A stretch of DNA of 64,000 nucleotides from Actinernus sp. WN-2022. Its lineage: Eukaryota; Cnidaria; Anthozoa; Actiniaria; Actinernidae. Positions 13,801 through 25,800 of the stretch are shown here, piece by piece. A program made the translations under genes and the position numbers. Position 1 is the stretch's first letter; the number at the start of each line of letters is the position of its first letter. The DNA lies in contig JAOWCC010001634.1 in NCBI GenBank assembly GCA_030867875.1, positions 134,194,022 through 134,258,021 of the forward strand, given 5' to 3'. The notes under the pieces were generated by a model. That model ran no database searches and had not been told where the DNA came from. It saw nothing but the letters and a program-made list of their open reading frames with translations.

Positions 13801-16800
13801 AAATTGTTTTTATACGAATACATAAACTTTACTAAATGAAATAAGTAGAGATGTTCGAATTTCAGGAATTTCCTTGAATATAGGGTCGGTGTACGCGTCA
13901 AATGCCTCCTTGTTAACGATTCTAATTGCACGTTTTTGAAGCATAACAATACGATTAAGGTTGGATGGATACGTTGAGCCCCAGACCGTAACACAATATT
14001 GAAGATATGGATATACAAGAGAATAGTATAAAGTACGTAAGGATGGCTTGGAAAGACAAAAACTTGATTTATATATAATTCCAACTGATTTAGAGATTTT
14101 ACTGGCAACGTGGGAAATATGCGGTTTCCAAGACATATGCCCATCCAAAATTACACCACGGGAATACGACCTCCTTGACCTGATCGATCTTATGATTATT
14201 TATATCTATCGATAAGTCAATTGTTTGCCTTTTTTGCCTTGGTTTAAATAAAACATATAATTGGATTTCTTTACATTGATTGACAGATTATTAGCCTTAA
14301 ACCATACAGATAACTTGTTCTTTATGAGAAAAAAAATAGATTGGTGTCATCAGCAAATAAAACTAGTTCAAAAACATTTGAGGCATTGCAAAGATCATTA
14401 ATGTATATCAAGAAGAGCAGCGGGCCGAGGATTGACTGAGGTACTCCACACATAATACTATTAAATATAAGGAACAAGTGCCATTATATTCAACACATTA
14501 TAACCTATTGGATAAGTAATTCCTTATCCAGTCAAGGCCAATCCGTCGATACCTGGTTCACAGTATCGAATGCCTTAGAAAGGTCAAGAAAAAATCCCAC
14601 TGTATATTTTTTCTGGTCGATTGCCGATGTTATTTTATCAAATAAATGTAATAGAGCTAAAGAAGTTGACCAGTTTTTCCTAAAACCGTATTGGTTTTTA
14701 AACATAATATCATATTTATTAAAATATTTAATTAAGCGGTTATACACAACTCTTTCTAACAATTTAGAAAAGATTGGCAAAACCGAGACTGCTCTAATTA
14801 GAGAAAATACTATTGACACCTGATTTAAATAACGGTATGGCCCGAGCAATTTTCATCTGGTTAGGAACGATACCAGATTCAATAGATAAATTAACAATAT
14901 GGGTTAAAGGTTCTGAAATAAAGTCAATTGAGTCTTTCACAGATCACATAGGAATCTTATCACAGCCTGCGGCAGTCCCTGAACGAAAATAATTTGCTAT
15001 TTCATTTATTTCCTGTTGTGTAGCTGACTCTAGGAATAAAGAATTCACAAAATTGCCATTAAGAAAGGAGCGATGAGAACTTGACGAAGTAGGTATTTTC
15101 TTAGCTAGGTTTGGACCAATGTTAGTGAAGTAGTCACAAATCGATTTGTAATTACTGCAGGGTTGGAAATATCTTGATTGTCAATGGTAAAATTTGAAGG
15201 TAATTTGTTAGTGCGTTTTTTTCTGTTTACGACTTCATTTAGAATCTTCCAAGTACTTTTGATATTTGATTTAGCACATGCCAACTTCTTCTCATAATAG
15301 AGTTGTTTAGCAATTCGTAACGAATGGCTTAATTTATTTTTATATTTTTTTTATATAAGTTCTCATTTTCAGGGCTTGGAAAACTGAGATATTTCTTGTA
15401 TAATTTATTCTTTCTTTTTATAGATTTTAGAAGACCCTTTGAAAGCCAAAGTGCATATTGCAGCTTTCACCTTTGTTAGCGGGAAGCAAGAGTTATAAAT
15501 AACTGTAAATTCGTCCAAAAAAACTGCCATATATATACGCGTTTTTGGGGTCATTGTATCCGTGTAGATCGCTCCAATTTGTATTTCTTAACCGGTCATG
15601 AAATTTTGATATGTTTGTTTTACTTTTGTCACGGAAAACGAACGACGCATTTTTATCCACATCAGTGCGTTGCTCGTAAAGAAAACAAAAAATTGGTATG
15701 TGATCAGAGATGTCGGTGAACAGTAAACCACTGAAAGAGTAATTGTCTAGGTGGTTCGTAAATATGTTGTCAATAAGAGTGGCGGTATTTGAAGTTATTC
15801 TAGTAGGGCGCGTTATCAAAGGGAAAACATATTAGAATACATTAGAGTTTTTCCGCGCTAGACGCTTTCGATACCGTTGAGATGCAAATTTGCAATATGT
15901 TGACCTTGCGCATGCAAATTATGGATTCTCAAGTCTTTTGTTCGAAACAAAGCCAATTAAGCTGAGAAAGGCTTTTCAAACCGGCTTTTGCTCGCTTCTA
16001 ATCAACTGGTAAAGTTGTGAATCAGAAGAAACACGTCTAGAGTTGTTTTACAAATTGCTTTTTTCAGGTTAAGCGCAGGTTTGATCAAAGAACACAATGT
16101 GATTCTACGCCTACATGAGCGCGAGTTAAATGCCAACAACAAACTAGCCACATAAAACGTACTGGTGTTTATTAAACTTTCCCATTAAAATTCATCTAAC
16201 TTTTTGTCCAGTTTCTTCTAAACGTCAGTCATTAGTCCCATACTTGCGCCGGCCTGCTCGCACATTTTAGTGTTCGCCTTCTGCGCCTCGTATGTTGATT
16301 CGCGCACCGTTTGCTTCTTCTTCGTTGGCTTGGGCTGGTATTCTGCGTCCTCGTCAGAGTCAGAGTCCACGAAAGCATGCAGTTTATGTTCCCTCCTTTC
16401 TGCGGGTGTCCTTTTTTTCGCGTACCGCATTTGTTTCACAACGCCAACGGCTTCCGTCTGCTTCACTTTACCGCCCTGTCCCTCGCGATACAATTCTGCC
16501 TGTTCCGTCTGCTTTTCTCTAACAATTCTCTTAATCCGTCTTGTAGATACAGCTCTTCAGCTTCAATGTAATAATCGACCAGCCAGGAGTTGAGTGGAAC
16601 CGCTTCTATATTCGCTTTGACTGTGTCAACGACGGCTCCCCAGCCGCTAGCTGTCACCCTTCTACAGATACCTCCATGACTATTTTGCCTCCTGCTCATC
16701 AACCTTAATTTTCATGCGATCTTTTATTTCTCCTGTCTTACTGCTTTCTGCGCTGCCGTCAATTACGAATCGGCTCCAGATAGACGTGGCGACAAGTGAG

Positions 16801-19800
16801 AAAAGGTCGGGCAAAACCTAATCTTTTATAGCTGAATTCTTGCCCCATTTTGCTCGTCGATAATACCACACAATCAAAGAGCACGCCCTTCCCCTAACGA
16901 TAATTATTTGCAATGAACAGCGAGATAATTAATGGTTGTTAGTGCAAAAATATCAGGAACAAGAAAAAAATCCAGCAATTGTTAAACGGCGCCGTTCAAT
17001 TAAAGCAAATTAACGCAAGTAATTTTTAGATTGCAGCATGTCCATGTTTTGCGCTGTGGTTTCTTTCACAAAGAATCTGTTCTGGCTCAATACGGGTGAA
17101 ACTCCACAATCACATCTTAACATTGTTGATCAGGTTGCTCCGCACCTGTCAATCTTACCAAGGCGGATAATTGGACAGTACAAGTTAAATATTGTAAATC
17201 GGGTATTGCTTGTATTCATCTGGGTTCGGAAATATCCGCATCTAGAGTTCTAGACACTCTTGCCCTATTGTTTGATATCAGCCCTCAGACTGCATCGGCG
17301 TTACTGTTTCAAGGCATTCTAGTTTTGTGGCTGCATTTTCAGCAAGCCGTGATATGGCCCAGTATAGGATAGTGGAATGCTATGCGAAAGACCTGGGAAA
17401 AATGCCCTACCGCCCTTGGCTGCATAGACACTACTAGTCACTACTCATGAAATATTTATTCCTTCAACTGAACATCAGAGGCAATTTTACAGCGGACATA
17501 GACACTTCCATCTTCTGAACACTCAGTTAGTTTGTGATAATCAAGGCGATATTCGCTTTCTTCAAGCTGGATTTCTAGGGAGCACTCACGATGCTCAAAG
17601 TTTTCGGCTAATGGAGCCAATCGGACCCGGCCTGACACTTGATTTACCCGCGGATGCCGTTTTACTTGCGGACAAAGGCTACCCAGCATTATATTTAAGC
17701 ATCTGAAAGATTATAAATGCGTAGGTCGGATATGGCGTCAGGAAAGGTGGCTGTTACCAACTGTGATAGAATTGTGCACTCTGTTAACCGAACGCCATAT
17801 TTCTCTATTTGAAAATTCGTAGTTTCCTCAAAGGAAAGCCAGTGAAAGTATTGACTTATGACCGATTTTCTGAAGAAACTGGACAAAAAGTTAGATGAAT
17901 TTTAACCTAAGATTAAAGATAATGGAGAAAGTTTAATAAACATCAGTACGTTTCATGTGGCTAGTTTAATTTGTTGTTGGCATTTAACTCGCGCTCATGT
18001 AACCGTAGAACCACATTGTGTTCTTTAATCAAAAGCTGTGCTTAACCTGAAAAAAGCAATTCGTACAACTCTGGACGTGTTTCTTCTGATGCACAACTTT
18101 GCCAGTTGATCAGAGGCGAGCAAAAGCTGGTTTGAAAAGCCTTTCTCAGCTTAATTATTTTTTTTTCGAACAACATATTGCAAATTTGCATCTCAACGGT
18201 ATCGAAAGCGTCTATATAGCGCGGAAAAACTCTATTATATCCAATAATTCATTTGTTGACTGATGACAACGGTAGTTCATTAAATTTAGATTAAAATCTC
18301 CCATTATGTAGCAAAGTTTATTTTCTTTGGAAATTTTGGCCATTAGCGAGTTGACATTTTTTACGAATTCATCGACATTTTGATTTGGTGGTCTATAAAT
18401 AACCCCTACAACAACGATTTTCCCTTTAGACCTGGAAATTTCAATAAACAGCGATTCCGCACATGCTATATCATCAAAGGCTAGATCAACACGAGATTTA
18501 TATTCTAATTCGGAGGTTAAATATAAACCGACACCACCACTAGATCTGTCAGAACTGTGGTTGTGCATTAATTTATAACCATCTATATCGACAGTATGTG
18601 CTGAATTTTGAAGCCAAGTTTCGGAGCCCGGGGGGGGTACTTACATGAAAAATGGGTATGTATGTGAGGCCAAGAGGCTCAAACCCTGACCCTGTTTGAC
18701 CCAATCCGAGCTCCAAAACCCTGATTGCCCCCTTTTTGAAAAAAAAAACCCTGATTGCCCCTTCTTTAAATTGTTTTCAAAACACGGTCGGATATATATC
18801 CTGGCCGGTATACCGCGTACCGGGATTTCATGCAAAATACGGAACATTTCAAGTCGGGACGTGGCATTGGGTAAACAAATCAGCAGATGAAGTACATAAA
18901 TAAAATTAGCGGCGTCACGATGTATGGGAACCTCAGTGCTTGCATGTGGGCAGGCGATAAAAATGCGGCAACAGAAGGTCTTTTTTTTGACATAGTAGCT
19001 AAAAAAAATGAACTGCCTAAAAAATACTGAACCCCGACCCTGACTGCACCCAAATTATACTCAAATCCTGACCCTGATCTGCCCAAATCAGGTCAAAACC
19101 CTGACCCTACCTGCCCAAACTGAGCTCAAAACCCTGACCCACCCGGGCGGCACATACATAATACGTCACAAACAGGAGTACCCCCCGGGTTTCGGAGATA
19201 CCAATTATCGAGAACTTATTGTTAATATTAGCCAATAGATTTGTCAAGCTATCAAAATTACGGGAAAGGCTTCGTATGTTTAAATGAAAAAAGGATAAAC
19301 AGTCGGAATTATTCAGTATCGTTTTTGACAACAATTCATTTAATTTATGCTCGTTGTAGTAATCGCAGTTAAATGTATCAGAATAGAAGTTTAAGAGTCT
19401 GGATCTAGATCACTAGATAGTGCTAAGCTTTTGTGATTACCAGGTAATAACGGGTTAAATTTCAGACTAGCTAGTCTATCTTCATCAACATTCACTTGAC
19501 CATTCGATAGTTCATAAATTGCTAAGTAGAAATTATCATCATCTAGATGATTGAAAGGTAGAACGTACACTTCTTAGAGGACTGAATATTACAGTACTAA
19601 TTTAAAGAGTAAACTTATCTGGACTCAACAGCATTATGTATATTACTCGTTGCGCTGGTCTAAGTATTTGGCTTTGAACTCCTCAAACTCTTCCATTGTT
19701 GTAAAGGCCAACACTTGAGGACGAGCTATCTTCTTTTCTTAGGAGGACTTTGCCTTGCTTGGTCCAAGCAAACTTGAAGTGATGATTTCTCTTAAATGAC

Positions 19801-22800
19801 TTCACTTCGTTGAGTAGCTCTCTGCATTTTTGGGTAACACTCTCGTTGAGAAATAGACGAGTTTCTTGCTCGAAACCCAAATCTAAAGCACTCATTGACC
19901 TTAGTTGGCGCTTCATATTATAGATTTTGTCTCGCATAGCTCGTCGAGAAAATTTGACAATGATTGGCGGAATATAACCCTCGGCGGCAGGTAGACGGTG
20001 GCTAATAGAGATGTCTGATTCGTTCAGTTCCATTTCAAGGTCAATTAACTGGGCAACCATCTTCACAATAGCGTTAGTATTCTCATCCCGAGTGAGTGGA
20101 ACATCATGAATTTCCAATATATCTCGGCGCAGATACTGCTTTAAATTCTCTAGGTCATTCTCTGCTAAAGCGGCTTTTCCTTTTAGCTTGTCAACTCTGA
20201 CCCTCAACCTGGAATTCTGCAATTGAAGTTCGCCATTCTCGGCTTTAAGTTCGTTCACGGAATCAATCAAGCTATTGAAATTCGAACTTAGAAAATCTTG
20301 GCTGTCACAGCATCTTGGTGTCACTTTATCAAACGACATGTCTTGGCGACCCCATATTTTAGGGGTACACCAAAAGGTTTCTAAAATTTTAAATACGTTA
20401 CATCGTCTAAAGTTTCAATTGAACATATCTACTCTCAATGTTTTGTACAAATCTGTGGTTCGATCTACCTTGGAATATGCGGATATTGTATGGGACGGTT
20501 GCTTACTGGGAGAAAAGGATTTGCTTGAAAGTGTCCAATATAAAACTACGGATGAATCACGGTTTCTGCGAAACCCCCACCCCTCCACCACACTTCACCC
20601 TAACCTTTAATGGTTAACCCGGCATTAATAGAACGATGCATAGTGGTGGATAGTTTCCCAAAACTACTAGGGTTGTTACTGGCATGGTGCAGTGAAAGGG
20701 ACGCATGGGGAATATTTACTTCGTGACACAGCATGACAATTGCTGGAACATAGACATTCTATTCACAAATTAATTATGATGTTTAAGATTATTAATAACT
20801 AGGGCCACCCTATTTACAGTCTTTGTGTCCCAAATTTGTTAGTGAAAGAACAACATACCCTCTTCGCAATAGTAATAATCTTAGTCTGCCCTGGACTCGA
20901 ACTGAACGATTTAAAATGTCATTTATTTATTCTTCAATACGATTATAGAATAATCTTTCACTCCATTTGAATTGACATCCTCTTTATCTGTTGCAAGGTC
21001 ATTTTAAAAGGTCATTTATTTATTCTTCAATACAATCTTTCACTCCATTTGAATTGACATACTCTTTATCTGTTGCAAGTTTTAAAAGTAAGCTAATCAA
21101 TGAATATGGTAGTTTTAAACACAACTTTTATTTTACATTGGTGACTGATATTCAGCAATACTTCACACAAGGTTAAGATTAGACAACAGCTCTCTTAATT
21201 TCTTTTTTGAAGAATTATGTTTAATCATCTACTTGTGCTTGTGGGCATCTAATGAAACTACGCTGCACTTTTATCTTCATTGTCCCCGTTTTGCTGCTCT
21301 GAGAGATACTCTGCTCACTGCTGCAGCACATGAAATCGGGAATATTTGGCATAATTATTCTAATTTACAAAAGGTTCAATGGTTTTTATATGGTGTTCCG
21401 TCACTTAATTTTCCGCAGTGTAATGTTCGGCTCTTCAAAGCTGTTCAATCATACATCATCCAGTCCCCAGGCTTAGTATAAATTTATCTTAATACCTATC
21501 ATTACTAAATTGTTTAATTAACTAATGTTACTCCCTGTAAATTCCTTTTTTGTTACTTGTATCTACATGTATATGTATTTTCGTTTATGTACCCGTATCA
21601 GCAGTTTATGTATATTAATATAATAATTACATAAGCTCCCGGCCACGATGAGGGTTTAGCTCTTGGAGCAAATGTTAAGAAAAACATTTTTTCTTCTAAA
21701 CATCGTTGAATGCCGGCGAAACATGTAACACATTCCAAGCCAACATTAAAAAATATAGTGACAATAATACAACCAATATAAAGTATTTACTTACATTTCG
21801 TTAGCAGACGAAAGGCCTTTGAACGCATCATCGTTTATTGCCCTGATCTCGTTGTAAGATAGATCACTGTAAAGTAAAAACAAACTAATTACTTGAGATA
21901 TTCAGTACGTAATAAAACCTCAGTAAACCAGTAATAAAACCTCAGTAAACCAGCAAGAAATCATTCATACATAATTTTTTTTATTTAAACGTCACTCACA
22001 ATATGTTGCTGACACGAGATCCAGAGTCCCCAAAAATCTTCAATGTGATGGCTTGGATTCGGCTATTTTTAAAGTGACTATACAGAAAACAAAAACTAAA
22101 TTACGTAGAAGGATATAAATACATATCAACACATGCATTCAGATACACAATACATTTTTGAGGGCTATGTCAATCTCCAACTGGTAAACTTTCTCACGAA
22201 GAGATACAAAAATAACTATTCAGATTAGATGCTTTCCAGAGTAATTTCAACCAATCAGAGCGCAAACCAAGGTCACAATTTCATACGAAGTCACGGACAG
22301 TTTGTTTTTGGTCAAATGCTTTTGGCCAAATTATGTTTCAAACTATAAACGATTAACGAGAAAATGGTGCAATTTAAATCCTGAACCTCTCTATAAGAAT
22401 AATTCACGACATTCATGCTGTCAACAATCGATGCCCACCAAAACGTGTCGCTTTCATCCTTAATTTCGCGTTCGCGGGGAGTGGAGGCCGCGCGAGCTTT
22501 GAAGCAACAATTATTTGTAGTTAAATAGTTTTTGCTTTGCTGCTGGTGAACGAAAATAGTTTCTGAAAATGGACGAAGAGCTGCCATGTTTCATCGTAGA
22601 AATTGATTTTGACTAACTAACTAGCTAACTAACTAACTGACTAACTAACTAACTAACTAACTAACTAACGAACGAACGAACGAACGAACTACATGTTGCT
22701 ATCACACTACCAGCATTCCTCTATTTTATAAAAAAACACAAAGGTTTCATAGAAGCTGAGAAGGATCTTGTGCTTGAAAAAACGATCTCCTTCAAGTGTC

Positions 22801-25800
22801 ACGACCGTTTCGCCACTGACGACAACTGTTAACAAACACAAAAATTATTTGAGCCAGCGATATTATAGTCATCAAGCATAGGTTAGATCCACTGATCATG
22901 CGTACTTATGAAATCGATTTGATCGCGAAAAAAATTCGAACACCGATCGTTCCATGGAAAGACAATCGTGTACTACAGTCGTGATATTTTGAAGCATTCT
23001 TGCACTCTTAGCCGTTTGATGGAGGAGTTACGAGGTAGACCGGAATATTGGGAGCATTTTGGTGCATTGTTCGAGTAGAACAGCAGATATTTAATCCCTG
23101 AGGGGTACACGGTTGAAACTGGATTCTACAGAAACGGCAGCGTTTTTACATTACATGCTTTCAGTTGGTGGAGAAATAACAGTTGAGTCATTGAATGTTT
23201 TCATCAAGCCATGCAGTGGTCATTGAACACCTCGTCTTCAAGGATATTATGGACAGCATTGGTTCCTGTACAAAAATTTAATAAGTTTACTGCAAAATGT
23301 GGTAAATATTTTTGTGTCTACAAGTATTTCAGGCAGAGCATGGAGATAAAGGTTTATTTGTATATTGTTTAGCTGTGAAAATAATTCTGTACTTGCATGA
23401 CAATACCATATTATTGTGATTGTATTTTAGGCTTTAAATTAAAATCCTTATTCCACTTAAACCCAAAAATTCAAATTACCTTGCTCTACATTTGTATATG
23501 GCTTATATTTTAGCCTACATTTAATTCCCCCCCCCCCAATAACCCGTCTGATACTTTTGCCATATCATCTTAAGAGTCTTAAATATGATTTGTAGCCATT
23601 TATAATTCCCCTATCGCCAAGTATTCATGTTGTTTTTACCGCCCAAATTATAATCATATACATTACGTCATATTATTTACAAGTGTAATTTAGAAAGTCT
23701 GAAACAAAATGTATAGCTTAATATAAAGTTTTATAGTTACCGAAATGTTCTTCAAAGAAATATTTCCATAATACTGGATGGCGTGTTAATTGTATATAAT
23801 TGATATGCCATGCACAATCCCAACACTGCACAGTTCAGCGATACTTAACTGTTTTTCAACACTTCGTCTGGTAGCGATTCAACTTAGAATTCTTCTGATG
23901 TTTGCCATCTTCTATCAGTGTTTACTCGTTTGTGTACGTAATTCTTTGAAAAGCACGGTGACGCTTTGCGCTTTTTGTGCTGTTCAAACGTACCGATTTT
24001 AGAATCGACCCTTTCGGCGAACTTGACCTGTGGAATATCTAATGGCCTTGCACTGATTTCCGACAGCCTCAGCACAGCAACCCCAAGCGTCCCGTAACTC
24101 CGTAACACCGAAACACCTTAAAAGAAGCTTCATCGAACTTGGAAAGGCTATAAAAACGGCTGCTACTTGTTGTTTTACAAATGTTGCATACCTTAGGCAT
24201 TGTCCTGGATGTTGAAAGCAGCGAGATCGATAAAAAGCTCAATGAAAAAAAATATTATCAAGATTAACAACCTAACTTCGGAACTATCACCTGGATTTGT
24301 TAATTCTCCGCACGAAACCGCAGACCACAAATAAACCATCTACAGAGGGCTCATTTAATTAGAATACCGCACGAAACGGTCGTGGCGTTAATTTTACCGC
24401 TTGCTAGTTCAGTGGGAACTTCTTATTTACTTACAGGTTGTAGGCATTGACATTTTGAAATGCACCTTCCTCTATAGTCCTTATAGCATTGTTATGAAAC
24501 CACCTGCAATTTAATAATTACATATGAGATTTATACTGTAACACCCTATCTGTACCAAGTCTCTAAAAAAATACTTATTATAAAGTTGCACGTACTCAAG
24601 AAAAGGCCTGTTGTTCGATTCGCATGTGCGAACATATACATACACCCTACGCTTTATATAAAGCTTGGTTCACACTAGCGACATTACGATCATAAACAGT
24701 CATAATAATAATCATAAGCTCCTTATGTTCGTCCTGCGTGCGCCGTAACACAAGCATGCGCAGTGCAATTATTTGGTGTTTGAAGGGACCTTAAAAAATG
24801 GCGTCATTGCTTCGAACGCTGCCATTTTGGAAATGAGGAAAACAACGAGAGGAGTTGGTACTTGTTTTTTATTGGTCAGGAACCTATTGTCTTCTGATTA
24901 CGATTATCTCATTATGTTCAATCACGTTCGCACTTGAAACATAGGCGACATAATCATAATCATAGCCATGGTCGATCATTTTCTTATGTTTATGATTATG
25001 TCGGCCTTATGATTATATTGCGAGTGATATTCCCTATCTTTGTGCTTAGGACTACGATGATGATCCTTATGTTGCTAGTGTGAACCAAGCTCAACCGGAG
25101 TCTTCCGTACATAGTCGGATTATTTTCGTTGAATACTCGAAGACGCATAGCTTGCTAACGCTTGTTTCCCATATCTGACTATAGCCCACATAGTAGAATT
25201 ATGGCTACAATAGGTTTACATTTGATAAATGTAGTTAACCCTTCCCGGCCATCGCGGAGTAATGGTTTGAATTACGCAGTCGGATATTCTTCTGAATTTC
25301 GCGGTCCGGTGAGTCGTGTAATAAGTATTTGACTGGCCCCGTGGGAAACTGAGTTTTGTTTCCCCTCGGGCGGTCGATCAAGGGGAAACTGAAAAAAAGT
25401 CACTGTTTCCCTCGCGGCCAGTCATTAAATGCTTATTGTAGTTAAGCGTTTTGTTATACCTCCCAACTAAAATATAAAACAAACTACATAAGTATGGTTT
25501 CCGAATTTCATTCAACATTCAACTCAACGCGACGCACCATAACTGTTTCCCGCGATCAAAGACAAGCTGTTGTTTCCCTAGGGAGTTGTGTTTTGAGGCC
25601 TGTAAGGTAATACGTTCTCGTCCAATCGAAAAAGGCGTTTGACTTGGTTCAAACAGACCTTATAAGGATTGAAAATAAACTACACAAAATAAGCATCGTT
25701 TGCCAAAATGGAAATCATTTTCTTCATACGAACGAAGAGAAAACAGTTTAGGTGCAATATTTTCCGCACACCACTGACGAACTAAGAAAATAGCCGTTGT

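Larger units (their letters stand above)
15844..18233. mobile_element. PIF/Harbinger-ISL2EU-like DNA transposon, 2.39 kb
   Basis: Begins AGAGTTTTTCCGCGC and ends with its inverse; about 340-360 bp at each end are inverted repeats of each other. Flanked by a 3-bp duplication ATT (15841-15843 and 18234-18236). Taking the element and one ATT out gives a continuous LINE B frame (LLDIMYSNM), which fixes the borders. It carries a decayed DDE transposase on the plus strand and two short frames on the minus strand. Confidence 0.88.
13316..20304 (-). mobile_element. Minus-strand LINE B, inserted in the outer LINE and itself interrupted
   Basis: About 4 kb of LINE after removing two later insertions (15844-18233 and 18627-19189). 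Order on the minus strand: ORF1, endonuclease, RT, a 3' UTR and a (GAAAT)n-like tail at 13316-13340. The host LINE reads DEVF up to 13318 and continues with HLGVTLS at about 20305, so the insertion point is clear to a few bases. ORF1 lacks its beginning, so the copy is 5'-truncated. Confidence 0.8.
20305..21480 (+). pseudogene. LINE RT thumb and C-terminal domain (outer LINE, block 3)
   Basis: Frame at 20305-20549 gives [16 protein letters not shown] and [10 protein letters not shown]. It is interrupted by a 110-bp insert (20550-20659) and resumes as RVVTGMVQ. Around 20870-21170 are [17 protein letters not shown] and [10 protein letters not shown]; near 21225 a cysteine/histidine knuckle CACG...HFYLHC. 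All are typical of the C-terminal third of CR1/L2/Rex-type LINE proteins. Stops between the pieces make it a pseudogene. A stop closes it at 21479-21481. Confidence 0.75.
8375..21700 (+). mobile_element. Plus-strand CR1/L2-like LINE, old, split by later insertions
   Basis: One LINE copy can be followed in order through three blocks. Block 1 (8375-10289) has the endonuclease start with the GDIHLNPG motif, a decayed endonuclease, and reverse transcriptase (RT) up to GPLLFLIY. Block 2 (13092-13315) begins with the catalytic [11 protein letters not shown] and continues through the RT palm. Block 3 (20305-21480) resumes with [15 protein letters not shown], the thumb, and a C-terminal knuckle (CACG...[12 protein letters not shown]). 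Between the blocks lie two minus-strand LINEs. Many stops and frameshifts show this is the oldest member of the nest. The 3' end is somewhere past 21.5 kb. Confidence 0.8.

Noticed and set aside
18696..19086. Small proteins rich in PDCP or QSGF repeats
   Set aside because: They are translations of the internal direct repeats of the hAT-like MITE.
22972..23075. Coding exon on the plus strand ([18 protein letters not shown])
   Set aside because: Isolated, ends in a stop, no family resemblance and no clear splice sites.
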